Shown piece by piece: positions 1 through 12,876 of a stretch of DNA of 64,000 nt. Made by a program: the position numbers and the translations under genes. Source of the stretch: Microcebus murinus (lineage: Eukaryota > Chordata > Mammalia > Primates > Cheirogaleidae). The DNA lies in the NCBI RefSeq assembly GCF_040939455.1, contig NC_134104.1, forward strand, positions 7,711,501 through 7,775,500. The letters run 5' to 3'. The notes under the pieces are model-generated. The model was not told the origin of the DNA. It made no database searches and saw nothing but the letters and a program-made list of their open reading frames with translations. Numbering within the stretch: the stretch's first letter is position 1; every line of letters starts with the position of its first letter.

Positions 1-258
1 CTCTGGGGCTGCTGCACAGGTCCCTGCTCTGGCCACAGTAGAGCTCCTTTCCCGATATCCTAGGGAGGGGAGCAAAGGAACTGAGAGCAGGCAGTGAGAA
101 AGTCAAGCAGGAAGAAAGGAAACCAGGAAGGCCACGAGGACCAGGGCCAGCTCCCGTGCACGAACTCCTCAGCCTTTCTGCCCCCTTCTTTGTCCCCAGC
201 TCTGGTCTCTGGCTGCTCACGCCTGAGGTGGAGATGCCATGGGAGGTACTCCCTGGGC
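1..258. other. No recognised gene or repeat
   Basis: GC-rich unique-looking sequence with short frames only. By human synteny this side could approach the 3' end of VPS26C, but nothing in the sequence shows it. Confidence 0.3.
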
Positions 259-470
259 CAGGGGTCCTCAAACTTTTTAAACAGGGGGCCAGTTCACTGT
301 CCTTCAGACCGTTGGAGGGCCGTTGGAGAGTGCGGGCACATTCCACACACGCGCACTGTGGGCCCGGGACGAGTCGGCTGCTAAGCAGGACAGGCAGTGG
401 GGGCAAAAACACCCGGTGGGCCGGATAAATGTCCTCATGTGGCCCGCGGGCCATAGTTTGAGGACCCCTG
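259..470. mobile_element. hAT-type non-autonomous DNA transposon (MITE), 212 bp
   Basis: Perfect 16-bp terminal inverted repeats, caggggtcctcaaact at the left end and agtttgaggacccctg at the right. Flanked by 8-bp target duplications ccctgggc (251-258) and ccctggcc (471-478), seven of eight matching. Eight-base duplications and CAGGGG ends fit the hAT superfamily. No transposase frame. The interior is GC-rich with several CpGs. Confidence 0.88.
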
Positions 471-1320
471 CCCTGGCCTCTACGTTCACAGGATTGGTCC
501 CCAGGCTGACAGAGACTAAAAGGCTGTGTTTCAGAGCAGCAGAAACTTGGGCGACAAGCTACAGATTCCATTCTGCGCAGTCATTTTCCTCTCCTCCCTT
601 CCCCACCGGGCCCTTTTGGGCAAATGAAGGCTCAGACCAACTGCCCTGTCAAGACAGTGCAGGCTCAAATATCTCTGGCCCTGTCAGGGGTGGCAGTGCT
701 ATGCTGCTTAATGACCTACATCTGGGTGGTCAGGCTGCCCTGACACACAGAGCTTCTTGAGAAAGAAAACGCTGACCTCTTTCAAAACATGGCATGGGGG
801 AAATGGGCTAACATATGAGAGTTTGATACCAGAATTTAAAAGTCTAAAATGTTTTGACCACTTGAGGAAAAAAACATAAGAAACTATTCTCCTTTGCCTT
901 TGAAGTGAGAACATGAATATATTTCATTTGTTCATTCAATATGTTTCTGTGATAATTTCTTACTTTTCTAAGTGGGAGCCCCCATTCAGTGCCATGAGGA
1001 ATGTAAATGCAACCTAGTGTCAGAAGGATTTCTTAGATCTGTGAGTGTCAGGCAAAGTAAGTTGAATCTACCGTTTCTCTGCCACGTGGAAGTCCACATT
1101 TCCCCCAAATATACTAATGGGTTCCAGGGGGCTTCTGTTCTTTAGGTCAGCTCTCTCTCCAGCTGTCTGCTGCTCCAAACCTCCTTGAATGGTGAAACTC
1201 TTCCTCAATCTGTCCCCTCCACAAAACCTTGACTAACATAGAGAATTTGTGACTGTAATTGACTTCATGAAGAAGCAGGAGAATTGAGAAGGAATAATTC
1301 ATGTTATATAAATGGGAACA
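471..1320. other. Intergenic, nothing recognised
   Basis: No convincing coding frame, RNA gene or repeat boundary. Confidence 0.4.
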
Positions 1321-2169
1321 ACTTTAAATTGTTTATTAGATATCCTATTTTAAAATATCCTCCAAGACTTTCAGGTCTGGTCAGAGTTAAAGAATAGGTA
1401 TTGGGCTTATTCTCCCACAATACAATACATAATATAAATGACAAAAATATAGGAGGCAACTGCCGTCAGGCACTGGATAAAAATCCTTTATATAGGACTA
1501 TGATCCTTGAGGAAAGTGGAACATGAGGTAGTCCCACAGTCACCATGGCTTTCTGCTGGGGGACACTTTCCATAACAGGGGATGGGGAGGTAGAGCCCAA
1601 ACAGAACAGCTTGGCTTTCCCTGGGGAAAAGAAACTGGGCTACTGAGGGGGTTGGAATTTGCAGGGTACGAGAGAGGAAAAGGCCTGCACAGAGGAGTGC
1701 CAGGAATCTACGTGGAGGTTCCCTGGAGCTATAGCCAAATCCTAACTTTTGCATGTGTAGGATAAGACTCCACAGGCCTGGCAAACAGCTACTGAGGGGC
1801 TGAGAAGTGGATGGGGACTTTGGAAATCACACACTTCTGGTAAACATTAGAGTTCTGACCACCAAGAACAGAAAGAGTTTGCTTAAAACACTGGCCATTT
1901 AGTTAAGATCTAGGATGGATAGACCTCATTAGTAGGACTATTCTAATCTTAGGGTAAGAGCTGTACTAACCTTTCCTTCACAAAACCTATTAGCAAGACT
2001 TGGAAGGTCAGGATCTATCAGCAAATTTAGTGCTTTCAGAATAAAACTACATATTCTTTAAGGGAAGGGAACAAAATACAGACTCTCAACAATAAAACAC
2101 ATACCATATCCGGCATACAATCCAGGAGGGTTACTGTTTCGTGGGGACAGAATTTCTGTTTGGGATGAT
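1321..2169 (+). repeat. Probable old L1-derived sequence
   Basis: The last 50 bases (about 2120-2169) resemble an L1M 3' end, which continues after the young L1 at 3324-3440. The earlier part resembles old L1 5' sequence only loosely. Boundaries uncertain. Confidence 0.4.
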
Positions 2170-2185
2170 GAAAAAGTTCTGAAGA

Positions 2186-3307
2186 ATAGACATCCCACAG
2201 AATGGGAGAAAATATTTGCTCTCTACACCTCTGATAAAGGTCTAATAACAAGCATCTATCTGTAACTCAAAAGAATTAACAAGAAAAAAGCAAACAATCC
2301 CACCAAGAAATGGGCAACAGAAATGAACAGAAACTTCTCCAAAGAAGACAGAATAATGGCCTGCAAACATATAAAAAAATGCTCAACATCTCCAATCAGA
2401 GAAATGCAAATCAAAACCACAATGAAATACCACCTAATCCCAGTGAGAATGGCCTGTATCAGGAAATCCCAAAACAACAAATGCTGGCATGGATGTGGAG
2501 AGACAGGAACACTTACACTGCTGGTGGGACTGCAAGTTAGTGCAACCTTTGTGGAAAAGAATTTGGAGATACCTCAAACAGCTAGAAATAGAAATACCAT
2601 TTGACCCAGCAATAGCATTGTTAGGCATCTACCCAAAAGAGCATAAGACATTCTGTTATAAAGACATCTGCACCCAAATATTTATGGCAGCACAATTCAC
2701 TATTGCAAGGACATGGAAACAACCCAAGTGCCCGTCAATTCATGAGTGGATAATCAAAATTTAGTATTTGCTCACAATGGAATATTACTCAATTCTAAGA
2801 AACAACAGCTAACTAGCACTGTTTATGCTATCCTAGATTAAGCTTAAGCCCGTTACCCAAAGTGAGGCGACACAAGACCAGGAAAATGGGCTCCACATGT
2901 ACTCCCATCAAATTGGTACTGACTGATTAAAACTATGGCTCTCAAATGGTGGTAGTGCTCACCAGGGATTCGGGAGTGGGGGGAGACTCACGTCTTAGGG
3001 ATATGGCGAGCACTGTGGAGGGGGAGGGCTTACCTCTAACCCTTCTAAGTGAGAGGCAAAGATATAAAATGTAACTGAAATGTCAAAAAACATAACAAAA
3101 CAACAACAACAAAAAAGTTTACCGGGTGGTGGACAGGGGGGAGGAAGGGATGGGTATATACTTACATAATGTGTGCGATGCGCACCACCTGGAGGATGGA
3201 CATGCTTGAAGCTCTGACGTGGGGGGAGGAGGGATGGCAAGGGCAATATATGTAACCTTAACAATATTTGTACCCCCATAATATGATGAAATAAAAAGAG
3301 GGAAAAA
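2186..3307 (+). mobile_element. 5'-truncated young L1 (3' end of ORF2 plus 3' UTR)
   Basis: Contains L1 ORF2 C-terminal sequence ([20 protein letters not shown]) and the lineage 3' UTR with G-rich blocks, ending cccccataatatgatgaaataaa. Flanked by a perfect 16-bp target duplication gaaaaagttctgaaga at 2170-2185 and 3308-3323. It landed inside an older L1M 3' end. Confidence 0.92.
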
Positions 3308-3323
3308 GAAAAAGTTCTGAAGA

Positions 3324-3440
3324 GAGATGGTCATGATGGTTTGCACAGTAATACGAGTGCATTTAAATGCCACTGAGCTACATACTTAAAAATGGTTAAA
3401 ATAGTAAATGTTATGTATATTTACATTGTAAATGTCCCAT
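3324..3440 (+). repeat. Old L1M 3' end, continued
   Basis: Reads gagatggtcatgatgg, then cacttaaaaatggttaaaat, the standard tail of medium-old L1s. It was contiguous with 2120-2169 before the young L1 inserted. Confidence 0.7.
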
Positions 3441-4300
3441 AAGGCTACTGCTTCCAGGATAATGGAGACAAGGAGTGTCTTAATGCCTGAAACACCAAAA
3501 CACCATAAAAATATATGAAACAGTGATATTCAAGCAGTGAGAATCTAGCAGCACAGGTTGTGATCCTTCAGGGAGGGGAAACAAAGGTGGGGAGCCCTCC
3601 AGTTTCCCTCCGACCAGTCTCAAGACCACAGCACAGGGAGGGCAGACTCCAGTGGAAGCCAGTGGTCTCCCTGGTTTGAGGAAATGGTTCTGGGAGTTAA
3701 AGGAGTCCAACACAGCCAGAGTGAAGAAGGCAGAGGGAACCAAACAGAAAGAGTCCCAGAGATTCGCAGAGGGTCTTCCTGCAAAGAGTCTTCAGCTGAG
3801 AAATTATTGGCACATGCGTAGGAAGAAACTAACAGTGGCTGGAGAAAGAATCTCTTGAAAGGACCAGAAAGAATAGTCTCTAGGTTTCACCTAGGACTGG
3901 GAATAGTTCCAGCTAGCTAGAATACAAAGGTTTATAATTTACAAGGTGTCAGATAAAATACTCAGATGGTATTGCCTCAGTCGTGGAGGAAAAAATTAGC
4001 CCCAGACCAAAATCTACTCTAGTCTCAACTAACAAAGTTTAAAACAAATGGCAAAAGTACCAAACTATTTCCAAACAGCTTCACTGCATTGAAAACAAAG
4101 CTCAAGAATATTTATAGGTATAGAAAAATATCACTCTCACGCACACAACAAAAGTCACACTGTCATTCAACAAAAATATTACCAGGCATACAAAGAAGCC
4201 AGGAAATATGACCTATAATGATAAGAAAAATCAATCAATAAAAATCAATCAAAAATCAAAAAAGGATATAAGTGATGGAGTTAGTAGACAAAGACATTTT
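3441..4300 (+). repeat. Probable old L1 5' region
   Basis: A-rich, with ggaaatatgacctataatga and a gttagtagacaaagacat stretch like the 5' region of old L1M/L1ME elements. Diverged, no open frame. Confidence 0.4.
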
Positions 4301-6286
4301 CCTTTGATATCTGCACATCTGATGTGTAGCAGTCACTTGTTCCAATTGTTTGAAATTGCTTTTTAGGGAGAGAATTGTTTCTTGAAGATGTATATCAGTT
4401 ATTGGTTGAGAGGAATACTTGGGCTTTGATTTTGGATGCCTGAAGTAGTATGGTCTTTGTATGATTTCTTAGGCAGTACACAGGTCAGTAGTAACTGTGA
4501 TTTCCTTGGTTTAGGGAAGAGTTATTAGTTGAGGTTGTGGTGAAGTTTTGCTGGAGACTTGGACCCCAGCTTAACCAGTCTTTGGGTACCAGTGGTAAAA
4601 GCAGTGGGCTTAGTATGCCTCATTTTATGTCCCAGAGCAGCTTATGCTGGCAGCATTGTTAATGTGTCCTAGTGAATCAATTATTGAGCACTCAGGTGGC
4701 TTGCTCAGAAGGTAGCAGTTGGAGGAGAAGGCCAGGTGTGTGAGTGAGTTCTCAGGCCCCTAAGCAGCTGGTGTGATGTGAGAGGTGGCACTACTAGTGG
4801 TGGAGCTACCTACTAGGACACTTGTGTTCTCTGCTGGTGTTACTGGTAGCTGCAGTGGATTGGGCAGGCTAGTCCCAGTCCTACAGCTGCCTGTAACAAG
4901 GCAGTGGGTATTGTCCTAAGTGTGCTCAGGAGAGCTTGGTCTCCCCTATCCCTTCCCAGCTGGTGGTGTTGCAGCCACATGACCTTGAAATCAACTCTGG
5001 GATGGGGTTTTAAACTCTCAAAATGGCCCTGGCTGTGGGCTTGCAATCAAAGAGGGCAGGGCCCCTTTCAGGAAAGCAGCATGGGTAAGTAACTTTGAGA
5101 GTGCCATCACTTGTGACTCAGTGTCACAGCAGTCAGCAGGAAGGTGTTGGGAGTTGTACTCTGATATGTAGGAGAGTTTGGGCTTCCCTGTCCCTCCTCA
5201 GCCTGAGGGATGGACACTGCTGAGCTTTAAACTCCCCAAATGGGCATGGGCCTATGACCAGAGAGAGTGGGGCCCTTCTCTGGCGGGCTGTACTGGCAGG
5301 AAATTGTGGGGAGTGCAGTTTGCTTGAGACTCAGCAGCTGGCTGCAGGATGGTAGACCCTATCCCAGACATGTGCTGGAAAGCCTAGTTTCCCTGACCCT
5401 CACCAGCCAGATGGGGGCTGCAGCTGCATCAGCCTGAACTCAGCCTGAGGGTGGGGCATAGCCCAGTGTTACACTCTCAAAATGGCTCCTTTGACCTAAG
5501 ACCAGAAAGGCCACCCCCTCCCCCCCGGGGAAGCAGTGTAAACAAGAAACTGGAAAATGCTGTCCACTCATGTGTCAGTTTCAACAGCAGCATGCAGCAA
5601 AGCACTGGGGACCTTCCCAGGGGTGCATGGAGTGCTGGCCTCCTCTATCCCTCCTTGGTGCCACACAGTGGCTGCAGGTGCACCCGCAGTTCCCTGGTAT
5701 CTAGGCTCTCAGAATGGCACCTGACTGCTCTAAGCTTGGAGGCCTGTGGGATTGCATGGGGGTTTCCTCTCTGGAGCACTGTCTCTGTGCAATCCCCAAG
5801 CAGCTCCCTGTGTGGTTGGGGGATTCTCTTGTAGCCAAGATTGTAAAAGTTTATCTTGGAGAGTGGAGCCCTGGGGGTTTCTCTCTTACTGTTTCCACTG
5901 TCCCTGAGTTTCTCCCAGCTGTTATCCAGTCCCCAGCCAGACAAGTCGCCCTAACCCTCTCTTACCCACTTTTGGTACTTCCTGTTGCTTCCCCGATAAA
6001 TCCTAGCATTCTCTCCTAGATGTTCTGTTTGAAACATAAGGATCTGCTTGCTATTCTGGTTCTTCTCCATGGAGGAGGCACATGCTGTCTGTGTTCTAGC
6101 TGGGCCTCTTGATTCTGTTTCTGGACATAGGATATTGGAAAAAACCTAAAACGAACTTCTAGAATTGAAAATTACAATATCTGTGAAGAAAAATGCACTT
6201 GGTAGGATTAACAATAGATTAGATACTATTGGGGAAAAGTAGTGAACTTAAAACATAGCAGTAGAAATTAAGAGAAAAGTCACTGA
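4301..6286 (+). repeat. Old L1M 5' UTR-like sequence with about 230-bp diverged units, then start of ORF1
   Basis: A motif of the form aaactctcaaaatggc followed by a purine-rich, GGGCC-containing stretch recurs near 5010, 5230, 5465 and 5702. This suggests monomers of about 210-240 bp. From about 6140 the sequence turns A-rich and matches old L1 ORF1 leader sequence, which resumes at 13259 after the young L1. Confidence 0.5.
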
Positions 6287-7740
6287 GTGGGGGGGTGGAT
6301 CAAGATGGTGGACGAGAAACACCACCAGACAGAGTGTCTCGGCAGAAAAGACAGATTCTAGCAGAAATTAGAAAAAAGAAGCAAGAAGATGAGCATACAG
6401 CGGATGAGGGCCGGAAGGAGGGGTACCTGAGACCCCGGGAGACTCCACAGGAGGAGGCTGCAGAGGAGAACTGGAGGCTAAGACCACCGGAGCAGCCTGG
6501 AGACCAGCGGCAAGGGTAGGTGGATTTGCTGTTTCCCCTCCCCTGCATCTGGGACTGCTGGTGGGCTCCCCAGCTGGTGGAGAGACTTGCGGACACCAGC
6601 CCAGAGACGGCCGCCACCAGCCAGCGGTGAGCCTGTAGCAGACGCGGCACCATGCTCCCAACTCCCTCCCAGCACCTCCGTGTGCACAGACCCGAGCCGC
6701 GCGGCAGGTGCCATATTGCCTCCTCCTCCCCTCCGCCGACCCTACCCGCAGCTGCCCAAAGAGACAATATAGCCACCAGCCGGAGCCAACTCCAGAGAAC
6801 GGGACCTTCCCTTTTGGGATCCTACAGCTGACTAAGGGGAACTCAGACTGTGAGCTCCCTATCCGCCAGCCCTCCCAGGTGCTGCTGGCACGGTGTTCCC
6901 AGGAGAACGGTGCAGACTCAGAGACTGAGAGACATAGACCCAGCTTGGGCTCCCTGTGGGTGAATTGGGACCAGAACTCCTCTCCCTGGTGGGGATACAG
7001 TTTGAACTCTGGGACCCAGAGGTTGGACCTGCACACCAGATCCCATGCACCGAGGTCTAGCATTGCCCGGGGCACAGAAGGGATATACGTGAACAGCCTA
7101 CTGAGGTGTGTGTGCCTTCAGGGCCAGATCAGCGTCCTAGAGGGCAACCCTCCTCCCAAAAGGAGGCCATATGCCCAGCCTAGGTGGCGTTCCTGCACAG
7201 GGAACCTCCCCACCGGCATCACAGGGAACCTCCCCGCAGGCATCACAGTCTGGGGAGGCCTGGTGGCGTGTGGTCTGGCCTGCTGGCAGAGGCCCAGGAG
7301 TAGCTGTGGAGTTGGGGAGGGTGGAAAGAAGTGAGGCCCGCTCCAGACTGCGGGTCTCAGACAGCCCTGCCCCCACACACAGACTTTCTGGCTGAGCGGG
7401 ACCATTCCAGCCCTGCCCTGACAGCTTTTCCTGGAAGCAGAGAAAAGAACTTTGACCCCTGCTAACCACATTGGTGGTGCCTGAGGGCAGGCTTACCCAA
7501 CCCAGCTCCACAAGAGCTGATAACAGGACACAAAATCAACAGCATAGCCTGTTCCTCCAAGCAAGCGCCACCTACTGACAGGGACGGCATCCTGCACAGC
7601 CTTTTCACGGTACCCACTGACTCATTATACAGGGAGTGGTCGAATCTCACCCATAGACACCACCTAACGGCTCAGAAACTAAACAAGGTGTGTGAATACC
7701 CAAACAAAAACCTAAAGGAAAGAAACAACAACTGATCGAC
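6287..7740 (+). promoter_or_regulatory. L1 5' UTR (internal promoter region)
   Basis: 1.45 kb, GC-rich with many CpGs, upstream of L1 ORF1. L1 5' UTRs hold an internal RNA polymerase II promoter. A 27-bp near-repeat around cagggaacctccccaccggc at about 7196-7248 gives a local two-copy duplication. The overlapping frames here are not genes. Confidence 0.75.
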
Positions 7741-8743
7741 GTGGGAAGAAATCAGCAAAGGAACTCAGGAAATATGAAGAACCAAATGAAAAACACACCC
7801 CCAAAGAGGAGCACCAGCCCCCTAGAAATGGACACCAACCCAAATCAGGCAACCAAAATGACAGAAGAGGAATTTCGTATGTGGATCATAAGAACACTCA
7901 CTGAGCTGCATCAACAACTCAATAACCAACACAAAGAAACCACAAAAAGCCTCCAGGACCTAGAATAAAAGTTCACTAAAGAAATAGACACAATGAAGAA
8001 AAGATTAACGAAACTCCTGGAAATGAAGAATCAATTCAGGGAACTACAAAATGCAGCAGAAAGCCTCAAGAACAGGGTAGATCAAACAGAAGAAAGAATC
8101 TCAGAGATTGAAGATAACATCCTCCAACTAAATAAAACTGTCACAGAGATAGAGCAGAGAAACGAGAAAAGAGCAAAGCCTACAAGAGATGTGGGATTAT
8201 GTGAAGAAACCTAATGTGAGGGTCATAGGGTTACCAGAAGGGGAAGAAGACAACACTCAAGGGTTGGACATGCTATTTGAAGATATAATAGAGGAAAATT
8301 TCCCAGGCCTTGGTCAAAATCTCGATATACAAGTTCAAGAAGCTCAGAGGACCCCTGGGAGATTCAATGCAAACAGGAAGACGCCACGACATGCAGTCAT
8401 CAGACTGACCAAAATATCAACTAAAGAGGCCCTTCTAAGAGCTGTAAGACGAAAGAAGCAAGTGACATACAAGGGAAAGCCAATTCAAATAACACCAGAC
8501 TTCTCTAATGAGACTTTACAAGCAAGGAGAGACCGGGGCCCCATTCTCACTCTTCTGAAACAAAACAATGCCCAGCCTAGAATCTTCTTCCCTGCAAAAC
8601 TAAGCTTCATATATGAAGGAGAAATAAAGACATTCTCAGACAAGCAGATTCTCAGAGAATTCACCAAGACAAGACCAGCCCTACAAGAAATACTCAAAAC
8701 AGTGCTACGCACAGAACACCATAATAAAAACTCACGAATATAA
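7741..8743 (+). pseudogene. L1 ORF1 (RNA-binding chaperone), broken
   Basis: Coiled-coil part at 7741-8214 (heptads, RVDQTEERISEIEDNI). RNA-recognition and C-terminal domains at 8189-8743 (PNVRVIGLPEGEEDN). Two breaks: an in-frame TAA at 7966-7968, and a frame change near 8180-8190 consistent with a small deletion. Full length would be about 334 residues. The protein normally coats L1 RNA in cytoplasmic particles. Confidence 0.9.
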
Positions 8744-8782
8744 AAACAACCAAAACCCAAAGATTAAAGGCCAGATATTACA

Positions 8783-11700
8783 ATGGCTCAAGAGAGAAAT
8801 CAAAGCAACAACATCCAACCCAACAGAATGAACAGTAATCTACCTTACCTATCAGTTCTCTCAATAAATGTGAATGGCTTAAACTCTCCACTCAAGAGAC
8901 ATAGGCTGGCTGAATGGATAAGAAAATACAGGCCAAGTATAAGCTGTATTCAGGAAACACATCTAACCTGCAACGATGCATATAGACTAGAAGTAAAAGG
9001 GTGGAGATCAGTATTCCAGGCAAGTGGAAGCCAAAAGAAGGCTGGCATGGCAGTTCTAATTTCAGACGATTTAGTTTTTAAACCAACAAAAGTAGTGAAA
9101 GACAAAGAGGGTCATTATATAATGGTGAAGGGCACACTTCAACAAGAAGAGATAACAATTTTAAATATATATGCACCCAACTTAGGTGCACCCAGTTTCA
9201 TAAAGCAAACCTTACTGGATCTAAGCAAAAGGATTAATAGCAACTCCATAATCACCGGAGATTTCAATACCCTACTGACGGCACAAGACAGATCCTCCAA
9301 ACAGAAAATTAATAAAGAAATAATGGACTTAAACAAAACCCTGGAACAATTGGGTCTGACTGACATCTACAGGACATTCTACCCCAAATCCACTGAATAT
9401 ATGTTCTTCTCATCAGCTCACGGGACATTCTCTAAGATTGACCATATCCTAGGAAACAAAGTAAATCTCAAGAAATTAAAAAAAATAGAAATCATACCAT
9501 GTACCTTCTCAGACCACAGTGGAATAAAACTAGAAATCAACCCTATCAGAAACTCACATTTCTATATAAAAAACGTGGAAATTAAACAACCTCCAACTAA
9601 ATGATTACTTCATAAATGAAGAAATCAAGATGGAAATAAAAAAATTCTATGAAGAAAATGACAATGGAGAGACAAGTTATCAACTCCTCTGGGACACAGC
9701 TAAAGCAGTTCTGAGAGGAAAGTTTATCTCCATAAATGCCTATAACCAAAAGACAAAAAGATCACAAATAGACAATCTATTGAAACGACTCAAAGAGCTG
9801 GAAAAAGAAGAACAGACCAACCCCAAACCCAGCAGAAGAAGTGAAATCAACAAGATCAAATCAGAACTAAACGAAATTGAAAACAGGGAAGCTATTCAGG
9901 AGATTAATAAAACAAAAAGTTGGTTCTTTGAAAAAATAAACAAAATTGACACGCCATTGGCTAAGCTAACAAAAAGCAGAAAAGAGAAATCTCTAATAAG
10001 CTCCATCAGGAATAAAAAAGGAGATATAACAACTGATCCCAAAGAGATACAAGATAAAATTTATGAATACTACAAAAATCTTTATGCACACAAACTGGAA
10101 AATGTGGAGGAAATGGACAAATTTCTAGAAACACACAGCCTCCCTAGGCTCACCCAGGAAGAAATAGATTCCCTGAACAGACCAATCTCAACAGCTGAAA
10201 TAGAAACAGCAATTAAAAATCTCCCTAAAAAGAAAAGTCCCGGTCCAGATGGCTTCACACCCGAATTTTAGCACACTTACAAAGAAGAACTAGTACCTAT
10301 CTTGCAGAAACTATTCCACAACATCGAGAAGAACGGAAACCTCCCCAACACGTTTTATGAAGCGAATATTACTCTGATACCAAAACCAGGAAAGGATGCA
10401 ACAAAAAAAGAAAACTACAGACCAATATCCCTAATGAATATAGATGCAAAAATTTTCAACAAAATCTTAGCTAACCAAATCCAGATGCTTATAAAAAAAA
10501 TAATCCATCATGACCAAGTGGGCTTCATCCCAGGGATGCAGGGATGGTTCAACTATAAATCTATAAATGCAATTCTATAATTGCATTCTATAATGTAAAT
10601 TTATAAATGCAATTCACCACATAAACAGAAGCAAAAACAAAGACCACATGATTCTTTCAATAGATGCAGAAAAAGCTTTTGACAAAATTCAACACCCTTT
10701 CATGATGCGAACACTTAAGAAAATAGGCATAGAAGGGACATACCTAAAAATGATACAAGCCATATATGACAGACCCATAGCCAACATCATACTGAATGGG
10801 GAAAAACTGAAATCATTCCCACTTAGAACTGGAACCAGACAAAGCTGCCCACTATCTCCACTTCTGTTCAACATAGTGCTGGAAGTCTTGGCTACAGCAA
10901 TCAGACAGGAAAATGGAATTAAAGGTATCCAAATAGGGGCAAGAAGAGATCAAACTTTCACTGTTTGCTGATGATATGATATTATATCTAGAAAACCCCA
11001 AAGATTCAACCAAGAAACTCCTGGAACTGATCAATGAATTTAGTAAAGTCTCAGGATACAAAATCAATACACAGAAATCAGAGGCATTCATATACGCCAA
11101 CAACAATCAAATTGAGAACCAAATCAAAGACTCAATTCCCTTCACAATAGCAACAAAGAAATTAAAGTACCTAGGAATATACTTAACCAAGGAGGTAAAA
11201 GACCTCTACAGGGAGAACTATGAAACACCGAGGAAGGAAATAGCAGAGGATGTAAACAGATGGAAATCCATACCATGCTCGTGGATCGGCAGACTCAACA
11301 TCATCAAAATGTCTATACTGCCCAAACTGATCTACAGATTCAATGCAATACCTATTAAAATCCCATCAGCATTCTTCACAGATATAGAAAAACTAATTTT
11401 ACGCTTCATATGGAACCAAAGAAGACCCCGAATATCAAAAGCAATTCTAGGCAACAAAAACAAAATGGGAGGCATTAATATGCCAGATATCAAACTATAC
11501 TACAAAGCTGTAGTAATTAAATCAAGATGGTATTGGCACAAAAATAGGAATATGGACCAGTGGAACAGATGTGAGAATCCTGATATAAAACCATCCTCAT
11601 ATAGCCATCTAATCTTTGACAAAGCAGACAAAAACATACGCTGGGGAAAAGAATCCCTTTTCAATAAATGGTGCTGGGAAAACTGGATAGCCACCTGTAG

Positions 11701-12876
11701 AAGGCTAAAACAGGACCCACACCTTTCACCTCTCACAAAAATCAACTCACGCTGGATAACAGACTTAAACCTAAGGTATGAAACTATTAGAATTCTAGAG
11801 GAAAAAGTTGGAAACACTCTCCTAGACATCAGCATAGGCAAAGAGTTTATGAAGAAGTCCCCAAAGGCAATCACAGCCGCAACAAAAATAAATAAATGGG
11901 ACATGATCAAACTACAAGACTTCTGCACAGCCAAAGAAATAGTCATGAAAGTAAACAGACAACCTACAGGAGAAAATTTTTGCATCCTATGCATCCGATA
12001 AGGGACTGATAACTAGAATATACTTAGAACTCACGAAAATCAGGAAGAAAAAAATCAAATAACCCTATTAAAAAGTGGGCAGGCCGGGCGCTGTGGCTCA
12101 CGCCTGTAATCCTAGCCCTTGGGAGGCCGAGGCGGGCGGATTGCTCAAGGTCAGGAGTTCAAAACCAGCCTGAGCAAGAGCGAGACCCCGTCTCTACTAT
12201 AAATAGAAAGAAATTAATTGGCCAACTGATATATATATAAAAAAATTAGCCGGGCATAGTGGCACATGCCTGTAGTCCCAGCTACTTGGGAGGCTGAGGC
12301 AGAAGGATCACTCGAGCCCAGGAGTTTGAGGTTGCTGTGAGCTAGGCTGACGCCACGGCACTCACTCTAGCCTGGACAACAAAGCGAGACTCTGTCTCAA
12401 AAAAAAAAAAAAAAAAGTGGGCAAAGGACTTGAACAGAAACTTTTCTAAAGAAGACAGAAGAATGGCCAACAAACATATGAAAAAATGCTCAATATCTCT
12501 AATCATCAGGGAAATGCAAATCAAAACCACAATGTGATATCACTTAACTCCAGTGAGAATGGCCTTTATCAAAAAGTCTCCAAACAATAAATGCTGGCGT
12601 GGTTGCGGAGAGAGAGGAACACTCCTACACTGCTGGTGGGACTGCAAACTAGTTCAACCTCTGTGGAAAGCAATATGGAGATACCTTAAAGCGATACAAG
12701 TGAATCTACCATTTGATCCAGCAATCCCATTGCTGGGCATCTACCCAAAAGATCCAATGACACTCTACAAAAAAGACACGTGCACTCGAATGTTTATAGC
12801 AGCACAATTCATAATTGCAAGGCTGTGGAAACAGACCAGGTGCCCATCAATCCAAGAATGGATTAATAAAATGTGA
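8783..12876 (+). pseudogene. L1 ORF2 (endonuclease and reverse transcriptase), broken
   Basis: Endonuclease at 8783-9600 with SINVNGLN, IQETH, GDFN and SDH motifs. Reverse transcriptase follows, including FADD at 10964-10975. The C-terminal cysteine-rich part is at 12553-12876. Breaks seen: a frame change near 9600, TAG at 10269-10271, a 40-bp duplication at 10562-10614, a frame change before the FADD motif, TAA at 11999-12001, and the Alu. These fit neutral decay after insertion. Confidence 0.92.
12082..12411 (+). mobile_element. Alu (lemur type) inside L1 ORF2
   Basis: Dimeric, starts ggccgggcgctgtggctcac and ends in an A-run. Target duplication aaaaagtgggca at 12070-12081 and 12412-12423, perfect. 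Younger than the L1 it interrupts. Confidence 0.97.

Noticed and set aside
323..760. 145-codon plus frame near the window start
   Set aside because: More than a third of it runs through the hAT element, and the rest shows no domain.
6300..7511. Many overlapping frames up to 235 codons on both strands
   Set aside because: They fall in the GC-rich L1 5' UTR, where stop codons are rare. None has known domain content.
11500..11994. 164-codon minus frame
   Set aside because: Antisense shadow of L1 ORF2.
12082..12411. Alu arms as possible functional 7SL or tRNA-like genes
   Set aside because: They have flanking target duplications and A-tails, so they are retrotransposed copies.
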